DNA from: Streptomyces mobaraensis NBRC 13819 = DSM 40847
Lineage (GTDB): Bacteria; Actinomycetota; Actinomycetes; Streptomycetales; Streptomycetaceae
Direction of reading: 5' to 3'
DNA: 64,000 nucleotides
Assembly (NCBI RefSeq): GCF_017916255.1
Contig: NZ_CP072827.1
Coordinates: 6,597,501 to 6,661,500, forward strand
This document shows, piece after piece, positions 15,422-23,780 of this stretch (positions are counted from its first letter, which is position 1; the number at the start of each line of letters is the position of its first letter). Under the pieces are notes generated by a model that was given only the letters and a program-made list of their open reading frames with translations, had not been told where the DNA came from and did no database searches. The position numbers and the translations under genes were made by a program.

Positions 15422-17596
15422 CGGGCCGCCGGCCGTCGCCTCCGCCATGAGGTCGCGGTACAGCGGGGACGCGCGGAGCAGCTCCGCGTGGTCCCCGCAC
15501 ACCGTGTGCGGCCCGTCCATCACCAGCACCCGGTCCGCGCGGAGCGCCGAGGCGGCCCGGTGCGCGACGACGACCAGGGTGCCGCCCGGCCGCCGGGCGA
15601 ACGCGTCCTCGGCGCGGGCCTCCGCGGCCGGGTCCAGGTGGCAGGTCGCCTCGTCCAGCAGCGCCAAAGGCGCCGGGGACAGGTACGCCCGGGCCAGCGC
15701 GATCCACTGCCGCTCGCCCGCGGAGAGCCCGGCGGGCGCGACGACCGCCCCGAACCCGCCCAGCCGCTCGGCCAGTCCGGCCATGCCGACGGCTCGCGCC
15801 GCCGCCCACAGTTCGTCCTCCGGCACCGGGTCCGGCCGGAAATAGCCGAGGTTCTCGGCCAACGTCCCCGAGAAGACGTACGCCTCCTGCGGGATCAGCA
15901 CCCGCCCCGCCCGCGCGGCCGTGTCCCGCGCGGGCAGCCCGCCGATGGTGACGTCACCGCGGGCGGGCACCAGCAGCCCGGCCGCCAGCCCGGTCAGCGT
16001 CGACTTCCCGATCCCGCTCGGGCCCACGACGGCGAGCCGGGCCCCCGGCGGGACGCGGAGGTCCAGCGCGTGGACGACGGGGGCGGCGTGGGGGCCGTAG
16101 GCGAAGGTGACACCGCGGAGTTCCAGGGCGGGTGCGGGTGCGGGTGCGGGTGCGGGTGCGGGTGCGGGTGCGGGCGCGGGCGCGGGCGGCGCGGTCGCCG
16201 CCGTGCCGCCGGGCCGCGGAAGGCGCCCCGGGGCCTGCCGCGCCGTCGCGGGAGCGCCTGCCGGCATCCGGTCCGCGGCGGGATCCGGCGCGTTGTCGGC
16301 CGCCGAGGGCTCGGGGGCCGCGGTCGGCCCGTCGGGCCGCGGGAGGCGGCCCGGGCCTTGCGGTGCCGCCTCCGCCGCCGACCGGGCCGGTCCGCGCGGG
16401 GTGTTCGTCGGCGGTCGGTCCCCGGTACGGTCCGGCGGCGACGGAACGGCGGCGGTCACGCGGCCCGCGACGTGCCCCGGCCGCGCCGCCTTCGCCGTCG
16501 GTCCGGACCGCCCCGCCGGGGGCGCGGCCGTCGGGGCGCGCGTGGCGGCCGGACCCGCCGGCCCGTTCGTCACCGCGGCACCCGCCGCGGGTGCGTCCGG
16601 TGGCCCGTCGGCCGAGCGGTGGGGGAGGGGCCCGCCGGACGTCCCCCCGGACCCGCCGGACCCCGCCGTCAACCGCCGTATGACGACGGCGAGTCGTGCC
16701 CCGCTCGCGCCCAGGCCGTGGACGAGTTCCTGGACCGCCGGGAGGAGGGACTGGGTCACGTAGGCCAGCGCGCCGACGAAGGCCCCGGGGGTGGTGCCGT
16801 GGTCCAGGAGCCAGGGGGCCAGGACGAGGAGGAGGATCACGGGGAGGCGGCCCGCGAGGGTCAGGGCGGCGACGCGGACGAGGGACCAGCGGGCCAGGGC
16901 GCGGGCCGCGTCGCGTTCGGCGTCGACGAGGGCGCCGGTCGCGGCGGCGACGCGCCGCTCCGCGCCGCCCGCCGTGATGTCCCGCAGCCCGCGCGCCACG
17001 TCGTCGAGGGAGCGGGCGAGCGCCTCGTCCGCCACCAGTACCGCCTCCTGGCGGCGGGCCAGCACCCGTAGCGTCACCAGGAACAGCAGCAGTCCCAGGA
17101 GCAGCGGCGGCACCACGGCCAGCAGCAGGGCGGGCGCCAGGGCGCACAGGCCGGCCAGCGCGCCGCCGGCCGTGAAGACGAACGAGCGGGAGACCATCAC
17201 GAGCCCGGCGAACGTGTCGCGGGCGATCTCCACCTGGTGGGTGAGGCGGGACACCGCCGCGGCGTCGCCGTCCGCCAGGGCCCGGCCGACGACCCGCCGG
17301 ACGAGGCCGTCGCGCAGCGGCTCCACCAGGTCGGCGGTGGCGCGGTAGGTGCGCCCGGTGCCGTACGCCCCGGCGAGGACGGCGAGGGCGGCCAGGCCGA
17401 GCCAGCCGAGGCCTGTGGCCGCCCGGCCGGCGAGGAACCCCCGGTCCAGGGCCCGGGCCAGCGCGTAGCCCAGGGCGAAGGTGTGCCCCGCCTCCAGCAC
17501 CGACCAGCCGGCGAGCCGGGCCAGGGCGCCCCGCCGGGCGGCGAGGAACCGCAGCCCCTGGCGGGCGGTCGACGGCGTACGGCCCGGCTCAGGCAC
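15263..17596 (-). CDS. ramB: ABC transporter, fused membrane/ATPase, RamB type, with long Ala/Pro linker
   Basis: 777 residues. An N-terminal six-helix membrane domain (residues about 1-300) and a C-terminal ATPase: Walker A GPSGIGKST, signature LSAGERQW, Walker B LALLDEATCHLDP, H-loop VVVAHRAAS. Between them, residues about 305-490 form an Ala/Pro/Gly/Thr-rich low-complexity linker ending in an Ala-Pro dipeptide run; related half-transporters are nearer 550-620 residues. GTG 17596 overlaps the end of the upstream transporter by 8 bp. The C-terminal 50 residues overlap ramR antisense and extend beyond the usual end of the ATPase. With RamA it should form a heterodimeric exporter for the lanthipeptide. 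Confidence 0.9.
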   Translation of the reverse strand: MPEPGRTPSTARQGLRFLAARRGALARLAGWSVLEAGHTFALGYALARALDRGFLAGRAATGLGWLGLAALAVLAGAYGTGRTYRATADLVEPLRDGLVRRVVGRALADGDAAAVSRLTHQVEIARDTFAGLVMVSRSFVFTAGGALAGLCALAPALLLAVVPPLLLGLLLFLVTLRVLARRQEAVLVADEALARSLDDVARGLRDITAGGAERRVAAATGALVDAERDAARALARWSLVRVAALTLAGRLPVILLLVLAPWLLDHGTTPGAFVGALAYVTQSLLPAVQELVHGLGASGARLAVVIRRLTAGSGGSGGTSGGPLPHRSADGPPDAPAAGAAVTNGPAGPAATRAPTAAPPAGRSGPTAKAARPGHVAGRVTAAVPSPPDRTGDRPPTNTPRGPARSAAEAAPQGPGRLPRPDGPTAAPEPSAADNAPDPAADRMPAGAPATARQAPGRLPRPGGTAATAPPAPAPAPAPAPAPAPAPAPALELRGVTFAYGPHAAPVVHALDLRVPPGARLAVVGPSGIGKSTLTGLAAGLLVPARGDVTIGGLPARDTAARAGRVLIPQEAYVFSGTLAENLGYFRPDPVPEDELWAAARAVGMAGLAERLGGFGAVVAPAGLSAGERQWIALARAYLSPAPLALLDEATCHLDPAAEARAEDAFARRPGGTLVVVAHRAASALRADRVLVMDGPHTVCGDHAELLRASPLYRDLMAEATAGGPSDPAGPPGDSYGVHPVARPGLPGDRAHVVAYGPVRQVQAAGDLPDAGALGGE
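16129..16190. repeat. Hexanucleotide repeat GGTGCG in the ramB linker
   Basis: About 10 copies of GGTGCG/GGCGCG in tandem on the plus strand. On the coding strand this specifies the Ala-Pro run just before the ATPase domain. Period 6 keeps frame, so copy number can vary without disrupting the protein. Confidence 0.9.
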
Positions 17597-19268
17597 CGAA
17601 CACCGCCCGGTACTCGGGCAGCCGCCACAGCTCCGCGTGCGGCCCGGCCGCCCGTACCCGGCCGTCGTCGAGCCAGACGACCCGGTCCGCGCGGGCGGCC
17701 GTCGAGGCGCGGTGGGCGACGATCAGCCGGGTGCGGGCGGCGACGTCGTGCAGCAGCGCGCGGCCGACCTCGCGTTCGGTGGGGGAGTCCAGGCTGGACG
17801 TGGCGTCGTCGAGCACGAGGACGCGTTCCGCGTGCGCGAACGCCCGTGCCAGGCCGAGGCGTTGGACCTCGCCGCCGGACAGGGGCGCCGCCGCGCACGG
17901 CGTCGCGTACCCCTCCGGCAGCCGGCGGACGAAGCCGTCCGCGCAGGCCGCGCGGGCGGCGGCGGTCACCGCCTCGTGCCCCGGGTCGGCCGCGCCGAAC
18001 GCGATGGTGCCGCCGATGGTGCCGCCGAGGAGGGCGGGCCGCTCGAAGGCGTAGCCGACGGCGTGCCGCAGCGCGTCGTGGCTCAGCTCCGGGAGCGGGA
18101 CGCCGTCCAGCGCGACGGTCCCGGCGTCCGGGTCGGCGAGCCGGCCGGCGAGCGCGGCGAGGACGGACTTGCCGGTGCCGGACCGGCCCACGACGGCCAC
18201 CGACGTGCCGCCCGGGACGGTGAGATCGACGTCGCACAGGATGATCCGGTCGCCGCGCACGGCGGTGACGCCGCGCAGCTCCAGGGTGCCGTCGCCGGGC
18301 GGGGCCGGCCGGGTCCCGTACGCCGGGGCGGGGACGGCCAGCACCTCGGCCAGCCGGCCGGCGGCGGCCCGGGCCCGCACCAGCCCGCTCAACTGGCCGA
18401 CGATCATGCCCACTCCGGTGGCGAGTACCGCGTACCGGGAGGCGGCCAGGACGTCGCCCACGCTGATCCGCCCCTGGGACAGCCGCAGACCGGCGACGGC
18501 GAGGACGGTGATCTGGAGCAGCGGTACGAGGGTGACGGCGCGGGCGGCGGCCCGGCCCTGGACCCGCCAGACCCGGTGCCCCTGCCGGGACAGTCCGCTC
18601 AACGGGCGCAGAATACGGGCGCGTTCGCGGTCGGCCGTGCCGGCGGCGGCGATGGTCCTCGCCCCCGTCAGGGCCTCGGCCAGCCGTCCCGCGATGTCCC
18701 CCTGGAGCCGCTGGTAGCGGGCGGCACAGTCGGTGGAGGCGCGGGCGAAGGCGCGGAGGAGGAGGACGAGCAGGGGCGCGCCCGCCAGGAACGCCACGGC
18801 GAGCCAGGGGTCGATGAGGGCGAGCGCGACGACGCCGCCCAGCGGGCCCGCCGCCGACGCGACGGCGGCGGCGAGGGCGCCCGGCGCGGCGCCGGCGTCG
18901 GCGGTGTTCCCGACGAGGCGCGTCACCAGGTCGCCGGGCGGGGCGTCGGCGGTGGCACGCGGCCCGGCGGCCAGCACGTGCCGCAGGAGCCGGTGGCGGA
19001 GCCATGCGGTGGACCGGGCGGCCGTGGTGCCGGCCAGGAGGTCGGCGAGGGCGTCGAGGGCGGCGGGGGCCGTGAGCAGCACGGCGCACAGCGCCACCCA
19101 GCGGGTGGCTCCGGCGTCGTGGGCCAGTAGCCGGTCCACGGCGCGGCCGAGGGCGGCGGGGAGGAGGAGGGCGGCGCCGGCTGAGGTGAGGCTCAGTGCG
19201 GCCAGGGCCGTGGCTCGGGCCGTGCTGTGGCGTGTGGTGGCCAGGAGGAGCTGGTCGCCGGGGGTCAT
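17589..19268 (-). CDS. ramA: ABC transporter, fused membrane/ATPase, RamA type
   Basis: 559 residues. Six-helix membrane domain (about 1-300) then an ATPase with Walker A GRSGTGKS, signature LSGGEVQRLGLAR, Walker B VLVLDDATSSLD and IVAHRAS. Length is normal for an ABC-B half-transporter. It is the second transporter gene of the lanthipeptide operon, starting 111 bp after the precursor gene and overlapping ramB by 8 bp. Together the pair probably exports the modified peptide; no separate leader protease is present, as usual for class III loci. Confidence 0.9.
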   Translation of the reverse strand: MTPGDQLLLATTRHSTARATALAALSLTSAGAALLLPAALGRAVDRLLAHDAGATRWVALCAVLLTAPAALDALADLLAGTTAARSTAWLRHRLLRHVLAAGPRATADAPPGDLVTRLVGNTADAGAAPGALAAAVASAAGPLGGVVALALIDPWLAVAFLAGAPLLVLLLRAFARASTDCAARYQRLQGDIAGRLAEALTGARTIAAAGTADRERARILRPLSGLSRQGHRVWRVQGRAAARAVTLVPLLQITVLAVAGLRLSQGRISVGDVLAASRYAVLATGVGMIVGQLSGLVRARAAAGRLAEVLAVPAPAYGTRPAPPGDGTLELRGVTAVRGDRIILCDVDLTVPGGTSVAVVGRSGTGKSVLAALAGRLADPDAGTVALDGVPLPELSHDALRHAVGYAFERPALLGGTIGGTIAFGAADPGHEAVTAAARAACADGFVRRLPEGYATPCAAAPLSGGEVQRLGLARAFAHAERVLVLDDATSSLDSPTEREVGRALLHDVAARTRLIVAHRASTAARADRVVWLDDGRVRAAGPHAELWRLPEYRAVFGA

Positions 19269-19379
19269 GGGGTCACCGTCCTCGCGGTCGGGGTGGGGTG
19301 GGGCACCCCACCCATGACGGCCGGCCCCGGCCGGCCCCCACGGGAGAGGGCCGGCCGGGGCCTCAGGCCAGGCGGCGCG

Positions 19380-19496
19380 TCACAGACAGAGGAGCACGCT
19401 CGCCGTGCTGACGCAGGAGAGCAGGCTCGCGGTGCTCTGCCCGCCGCCGCCGTGCAGCTCGTCGGACTCCAGGTTCTGCAGGTCGAGAAGTGCCAT
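19380..19496 (-). CDS. ramS: SapB/AmfS-family lanthipeptide precursor
   Basis: A 38-residue peptide starting MALLDLQNLESDELHGGGGQ. The leader has the LLDLQ box used for recognition by class III synthetases. The core STASLLSCVSTASVLLCL has two Ser-x-x-(x)-Ser/Leu-Cys units with Cys28 and Cys37, matching the two-ring pattern of SapB and AmfS; the core is closer to AmfS. ATG 19496 is preceded by AAAGGA. It sits between the synthetase gene (66 bp upstream) and the ABC exporter genes. The mature product is expected to be a hydrophobic, surface-active morphogen made of two (methyl)lanthionine or labionin-type rings; ring chemistry is not determined here. Confidence 0.93.
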   Translation of the reverse strand: MALLDLQNLESDELHGGGGQSTASLLSCVSTASVLLCL

Positions 19497-19561
19497 GACG
19501 GTGTCCTTTCTCGGGGACTGTCGGTGCTGTGCTACGGCCCCGCCGAACGGCGGTGCCGGGT

Positions 19562-22201
19562 TCAGGGGCCCGCGGGCGGTGCGGGCGGGAGGGGCGGCAG
19601 GAACGGCAGGCGGGCCGGGCGGTCGCCGCGGGCGGCGGCCAGGGCCAGCAGGCAGCCGGCCGTTCCGGTGGCGAGGTCCATGGAGAGCCGCATCATCTGG
19701 TGGCCGGGGAAGGCGAGTTCGCCCCGGTAGCCCATGGCGTACCAGTCGAGGGCGTCGATCTGCGCGGCCACCTGCCCGGGGGTGACGCCCGGGGCGGTGG
19801 TGCGGGCGAGGTGCAGGACCATGCCGGCGCGGCCCTGGAACAGGCCGGGCTGGGCGTAGAAGCGGGACCGGGCGGCGGCCGTGATGCCGTCGCGGGCGGC
19901 GGCGAGCGCCGGGTCCGGTTCCCCGCCGGCCGCCGCGAGGAAGTCGTCGAGGACCATGCCGATCCCCACGCTCCCGTCCCCGACGTACGGCATGGTGCGC
20001 CAGCCCTCGTCGACCTCCAGCGTCCCGTTGCCGGTGGTGACGCACCGGGCCAGGTCCGCGCGGAGCGCCCGTCCGGCCAGGTCCAGCAGGTCGGGCGCGC
20101 CCGTCCGGTCGTACAGCCGGAGGAAGAGCAGGGCCGGTCCGGTCGCGCCGCGCAGCAGCCCGGCCTGCCGGCCGCCCGCCGCTTCGCCGCCGTCGGCGTC
20201 GTCGGCCGTGAGGCGGTCGGCGAGGATCCGGGCGGCCCGCAGGGCGTGCTCGCGGAGGGCGGTGTCGCCGGTGGTGCCGGCGAGGTGGTCGAGGAGGAGG
20301 CCGAGGCCGGACAGGCCGCCGCGCAGGTCGGACGAGAGCCGTTGCCAGTTCTCGCGCAGGATCGCCTCGGTGAGGTCGAGGGCGCGCCCGGTGTGGCCGA
20401 GCCGGTCGAGGACGAGGGCGGCTCCGGCGACGCCGTCGTAGAGGCCGAGCGGGGTGCCGGGCGGCAGCGGGTCGGTGTGGTCGAGCAGCCACCGCTCGCC
20501 CGCCTCGTAGCGGGGCGCGCCCGCTTCCTCCAGGGCGTACAGCACCCCGGCCGCGCCGTGCGCCAGGCCGAGCCCGCCGCCGTCGCCGAACTGGGCGATG
20601 TCGCCGGGGAAGAGGCGGTCGTCGCGCTCGGGCGTGGCGGACGCGAGGAGGGCGCGGACCATGGAGTCCCGGCTCGCCGGCCAGTCGCCTGGCCGGGGCG
20701 GCCGGGCGGACGGGCGTGCCGCGCGGGCGGCCCCCGCCGCTGCCGCCCCCGCCTCGCGGGTGATCTCGGCCACCGCCTCGTCCAGGAACTCCCGCGGCAC
20801 GCCCGGGAACTGGGCTGCGATCACCTCGGCGAGGTGCGCGGCCTGCTCCCGGTCGATGACGAAGAGCGTGGTGACCGGCAGGAACAGGGCCAGCCGCAGG
20901 CACGCCAGCGCGTACCGGTCCACGTCCCGGCCCCGGCGGTCCGGCGGGGCGAAGAAGCCGGGGTGGGCGACGACCTGCCGGCCGTGCTCGCTCGCCGGCG
21001 CGGCGGCCTCGAAGTCGATGAGGGTGACCGACCGTTCGTCGGGCGCCACCATGATGTTGAACATGTGCAGGTCGTTGAAGACCAGCCCGCGGGAGTGGAC
21101 GGCCTCGACGGCCTCCTCCACCGCCCGGTGGATCCGCAGCGCCCACGCGGTGTACGCGGCGACGGCGGCCGGGTCGGGCTCGGCGGCGAGCAGCGGATGG
21201 CGTTCGGCGAAGAAGGAGTTGAGCGGTCTGCCCTCGACGAAGTCCATCACCAGGAAGCTGTGCTCGCCGAGCGTGAACCAGTCGCGGTACCCGGGCGCGG
21301 CGTCCAGACCCGCGAGCCGTTCCAGCGCGTCGCGCTCGCGCTCCAGCCGGGCGACGGCGTCCGCGCCGTCGGCCGCGAGACCGGCGTACGGCCGGCCCTC
21401 CTTGAGGACGACCTTCCGCCCGTCACGGGTGTCGGTGCCCCGGTAGACGCCGCCGCCGTTGGAGAAGTGCAGCGCCTTCTCGATGCGGTACGGCAGGTCG
21501 GCCACCGTGGTCGCGTTGCGCGCCGCGAGGTGGGGTTCGAGGAACGCCGGGAGGGTCACCCAGGACGGCACCCGGAACGCCGGGTCACGGGAGTCCGGGA
21601 CGAGCCGGCCCGTGCCGTCCTCGACCGCCGGGACGAGCGTGCCGCGCTCGCCGACGCAGAAGCGGCGGGCGAAGGCGCCGTAACGGACGTAGAGCGGGCC
21701 CGCGTTCCAGCGGAGGTCGGTGAGGATGTACGGTCCTGGCCGGCCGCCGAGGAGCGCGTCGAGCTCCTCCAGCGTGGTGCGCAGCTGCTCCTCGTCCGCC
21801 GGGTAGACGGTGACGAACTTGCCGCTGTGGTCGCGTCCCGCGTACTTCGTGTTGCGGAGGTGCAACTGGTGCGGTCCGGGCACGAACTTGAACGGGATGC
21901 CCCGGGGGACGCAGTAGTCCCAGACGTCGGCCGCCGTCTTGTCCGCCGTCCCGGCGGTCGCGGAGACGTGGATCTTCCAGCCCTGGAGCGGCTGCCCGGG
22001 GAGCGGCCCGCCGTCAGGCCCGGCCGGGAAGAGGTTCAGCCAGTCGCCGCTGCGGGCGGTGGCCCAGCCGTCCGGGACCGGCCGCCGCGCGGTCTCGAAC
22101 AGGCCGTCCTCCGTGGTGGTCCCGGCGAGGGTGGGCAGGCGGTCCGGGGTCTCGTAGAAGTGGCGGTCGGCCAGGCTGTAGACCTCGTACCGCTTGTCCA
22201 T
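19562..22201 (-). CDS. ramC: Class III lanthionine synthetase LanKC (RamC/AmfT type)
   Basis: 879 residues with three domains: an N-terminal phospho-Ser/Thr lyase region (about 1-200), a Ser/Thr-kinase-like domain (about 230-500; KVVLKEGRP, FNDLHMFNIMV in place of HRD, and LIDFEAA as the metal-binding DFG), and a LanC-like cyclase half (about 560-870). Class III cyclases lack the zinc ligands of LanC, and I see none here. It phosphorylates Ser/Thr in the precursor, eliminates phosphate and forms thioether rings. ATG 22201 (MDKRYEVYSLADRHF) follows GGGGGAA; the longer frame to 22282 is not needed. First gene of the operon ramC-ramS-ramA-ramB. Confidence 0.93.
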   Translation of the reverse strand: MDKRYEVYSLADRHFYETPDRLPTLAGTTTEDGLFETARRPVPDGWATARSGDWLNLFPAGPDGGPLPGQPLQGWKIHVSATAGTADKTAADVWDYCVPRGIPFKFVPGPHQLHLRNTKYAGRDHSGKFVTVYPADEEQLRTTLEELDALLGGRPGPYILTDLRWNAGPLYVRYGAFARRFCVGERGTLVPAVEDGTGRLVPDSRDPAFRVPSWVTLPAFLEPHLAARNATTVADLPYRIEKALHFSNGGGVYRGTDTRDGRKVVLKEGRPYAGLAADGADAVARLERERDALERLAGLDAAPGYRDWFTLGEHSFLVMDFVEGRPLNSFFAERHPLLAAEPDPAAVAAYTAWALRIHRAVEEAVEAVHSRGLVFNDLHMFNIMVAPDERSVTLIDFEAAAPASEHGRQVVAHPGFFAPPDRRGRDVDRYALACLRLALFLPVTTLFVIDREQAAHLAEVIAAQFPGVPREFLDEAVAEITREAGAAAAGAARAARPSARPPRPGDWPASRDSMVRALLASATPERDDRLFPGDIAQFGDGGGLGLAHGAAGVLYALEEAGAPRYEAGERWLLDHTDPLPPGTPLGLYDGVAGAALVLDRLGHTGRALDLTEAILRENWQRLSSDLRGGLSGLGLLLDHLAGTTGDTALREHALRAARILADRLTADDADGGEAAGGRQAGLLRGATGPALLFLRLYDRTGAPDLLDLAGRALRADLARCVTTGNGTLEVDEGWRTMPYVGDGSVGIGMVLDDFLAAAGGEPDPALAAARDGITAAARSRFYAQPGLFQGRAGMVLHLARTTAPGVTPGQVAAQIDALDWYAMGYRGELAFPGHQMMRLSMDLATGTAGCLLALAAARGDRPARLPFLPPLPPAPPAGP

Positions 22202-22320
22202 GCGTTCCCCCTCGGCCCCTCGGCTGCGATGCGTCGAGATTTCCACGCAGGGGGGAGCCGGACCAGTCACACGTGTCACCAATGGGCCGTGCGAAACGCA
22301 TGGTGGAGGATGTCATTCCA

Positions 22321-22382
22321 GGGGTCGGCTCACTGAGGCGTCGGCTCACCGAGGGGTCGGCTCACCGAGGGGTCGGCCCACC
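22321..22382. repeat. 16-bp tandem repeat upstream of ramC, about 4 copies
   Basis: Units GGGGTCGGCTCACTGA, GGCGTCGGCTCACCGA, GGGGTCGGCTCACCGA and a partial GGGGTCGGCCCACC lie 120-180 bp upstream of the ramC start. They may be regulator-binding iterons for the lanthipeptide operon, or debris of the adjacent broken gene; sequence alone does not decide. Confidence 0.8.
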
Positions 22383-22690
22383 CCCTACTCCAGGGCCACC
22401 GTGACCGTCTTCGGCCGCTGGTACTCCGCGAGCACCGGCACGCTCAGGTCGGTGCCCTGGCCGGACTGCCGCCGTCCGCGCGGGCCCGCTCCGGCAGGCC
22501 GTCCAGCGCGGCGGGCGGGCCCAGCCACAGGGCGGCGTGCCCGCGCACCGCTCCCGGGCCCGTCTCCGGGTCGGCGGTGACCACCCGGCGGCCGAGCGCC
22601 GCCCGGCCGCCACGGCCGCCCGCACGTCGTCCACCACGACCAGCGGCGCGTCCAGCCGCACGGCCCCCGCGTGTCCGTTCGTCGCCGCCC
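22383..22690 (-). pseudogene. Unidentified decayed coding remnant
   Basis: The minus strand holds protein-like pieces in different frames: RLDAPLVVVDDVRAAVAAG, then LGRRVVTADPETGPGAVRGH / AALWLGPPAALDGLPERAR, then DLSVPVLAEYQRPKTVTVAL before a stop at 22383-22385. They look like one gene interrupted by at least two frameshifts. I do not recognise the family. It lies directly downstream of the 2-hydroxyacid dehydrogenase gene and may once have been cotranscribed with it. Confidence 0.4.
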
Positions 22691-22706
22691 CGAGGGCGGC
22701 CGGGCG

Positions 22707-23666
22707 TCAGGCCAGCCGCCGTACCGGCTCGCCCGTCAGGAAGGCGGCGATGTCCTCCACGGCCTGGGTGAAGTACGCCGTGTAGTTGCGGCGGGTGACG
22801 TAGCCCAGGTGCGGGGTGGCCAGGAGCCGGGGGAGGGTGCGGAAGGGGTGGTCGGCGGGGAGCGGCTCCTCGTCGAAGACGTCGACGCCGGCCCCGGCGA
22901 TCCGGCCGTCGCGCAGCGCGCGGGCCAGCGCGTCCTGGTCCACGATGGCCGCTCGCGAGGTGTTGACGAGGTAGGCCGTCGGCCGCATCAGGCGGAGCTC
23001 CGCCTCGCCGACCAGCCCGCGGGTCCGCTCGCCCAGCACCAGGTGGACGGAGACGAAGTCGCTGTCCGAGAAGAGCTCTTCCTTGGTGACCCGGACGGCG
23101 TCCGCGGCGGCGGCCCGCTCGTCGGTGAGGTTCGGGCTCCAGGCCGCCACCTCCATGCCGAACGCCCGCCCGATCCGCGCCATCCGGCTGCCGGTCTTCC
23201 CCAGCCCCAGCAGCCCCAGCCGCCGACCGTGCAGGTCCGTCCCGACGGTGCTCTGCCAGGGGCCGCCGTCGCGCAGCGCCGTGTTCTCCTGGACCAGGCC
23301 GCGGGCCAGCCCCAGGAGCAGCGCCCAGGTCAGCTCGACGGGCGGCTCGGGGTTGCTGTCCGTCCCGCAGACGGTGACGCCGTGCCGGGCCGCCGCGTCG
23401 AGGTCGAGGGACGCGTTCCGCATGCCCGAGGTGATCAGCAGCCGGAGCTTCGGCAGCCGGGCGAACAACTCGGCCGGGAACGGCGTGCGTTCCCGCATGA
23501 CGACGACGATCTCGCTGTCGGCCAGCTCCTCGGCGAGCCGGTCGTGCCCCGCGACGTGCTCGCGCAGGACCCGCACCTCGACGGCGTCGCCGAGGGCCGA
23601 CCAGTCGGCCGTGGAGAGGGCGACGCCCTGGTAGTCGTCGAGCACGGTGCAGCGGAGCGTCATCAT
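22707..23666 (-). CDS. D-2-hydroxyacid dehydrogenase family protein
   Basis: 319 residues. NAD-binding Rossmann motif GLLGLGKTGSRMARIG in the middle, and the catalytic set of the D-isomer-specific family: Arg in VNTSRAAIVD, Glu in VDVFDEEPL and His in TPHLGYVTRR. The N-terminal ERTPFPAELFARLPKLRLLI is typical. Likely oxidises or reduces a 2-hydroxy/2-keto acid with NAD(H); the substrate could be phosphoglycerate-like or another acid. Starts ATG 23666 (MMTLRCTVLDDYQGVA). Confidence 0.9.
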   Translation of the reverse strand: MMTLRCTVLDDYQGVALSTADWSALGDAVEVRVLREHVAGHDRLAEELADSEIVVVMRERTPFPAELFARLPKLRLLITSGMRNASLDLDAAARHGVTVCGTDSNPEPPVELTWALLLGLARGLVQENTALRDGGPWQSTVGTDLHGRRLGLLGLGKTGSRMARIGRAFGMEVAAWSPNLTDERAAAADAVRVTKEELFSDSDFVSVHLVLGERTRGLVGEAELRLMRPTAYLVNTSRAAIVDQDALARALRDGRIAGAGVDVFDEEPLPADHPFRTLPRLLATPHLGYVTRRNYTAYFTQAVEDIAAFLTGEPVRRLA

Positions 23667-23780
23667 GTGGTCCTTCGGTGCGGTGAACGGCGGAACGGCC
23701 GGTGGGACGGTGACACTCTGCCAGGGGCCCGCGTGGCCGCCCGCCGGGAACCCTTCCCCTTCCCGTTCCCCGCGGGCCGT

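Noticed and set aside
16129..16190. Hexamer repeat considered as a CRISPR array
   Set aside because: Period 6 without spacers and inside a coding frame.
16107..16763. Plus-strand Ala/Gly-rich frame opposite ramB
   Set aside because: Antisense of the ramB linker; the open frame results from the hexanucleotide repeat and high GC.
19529..22336. 935-residue plus-strand frame opposite ramC
   Set aside because: Complement of the LanKC gene, whose minus frame has all expected domains; plus translation has no family.
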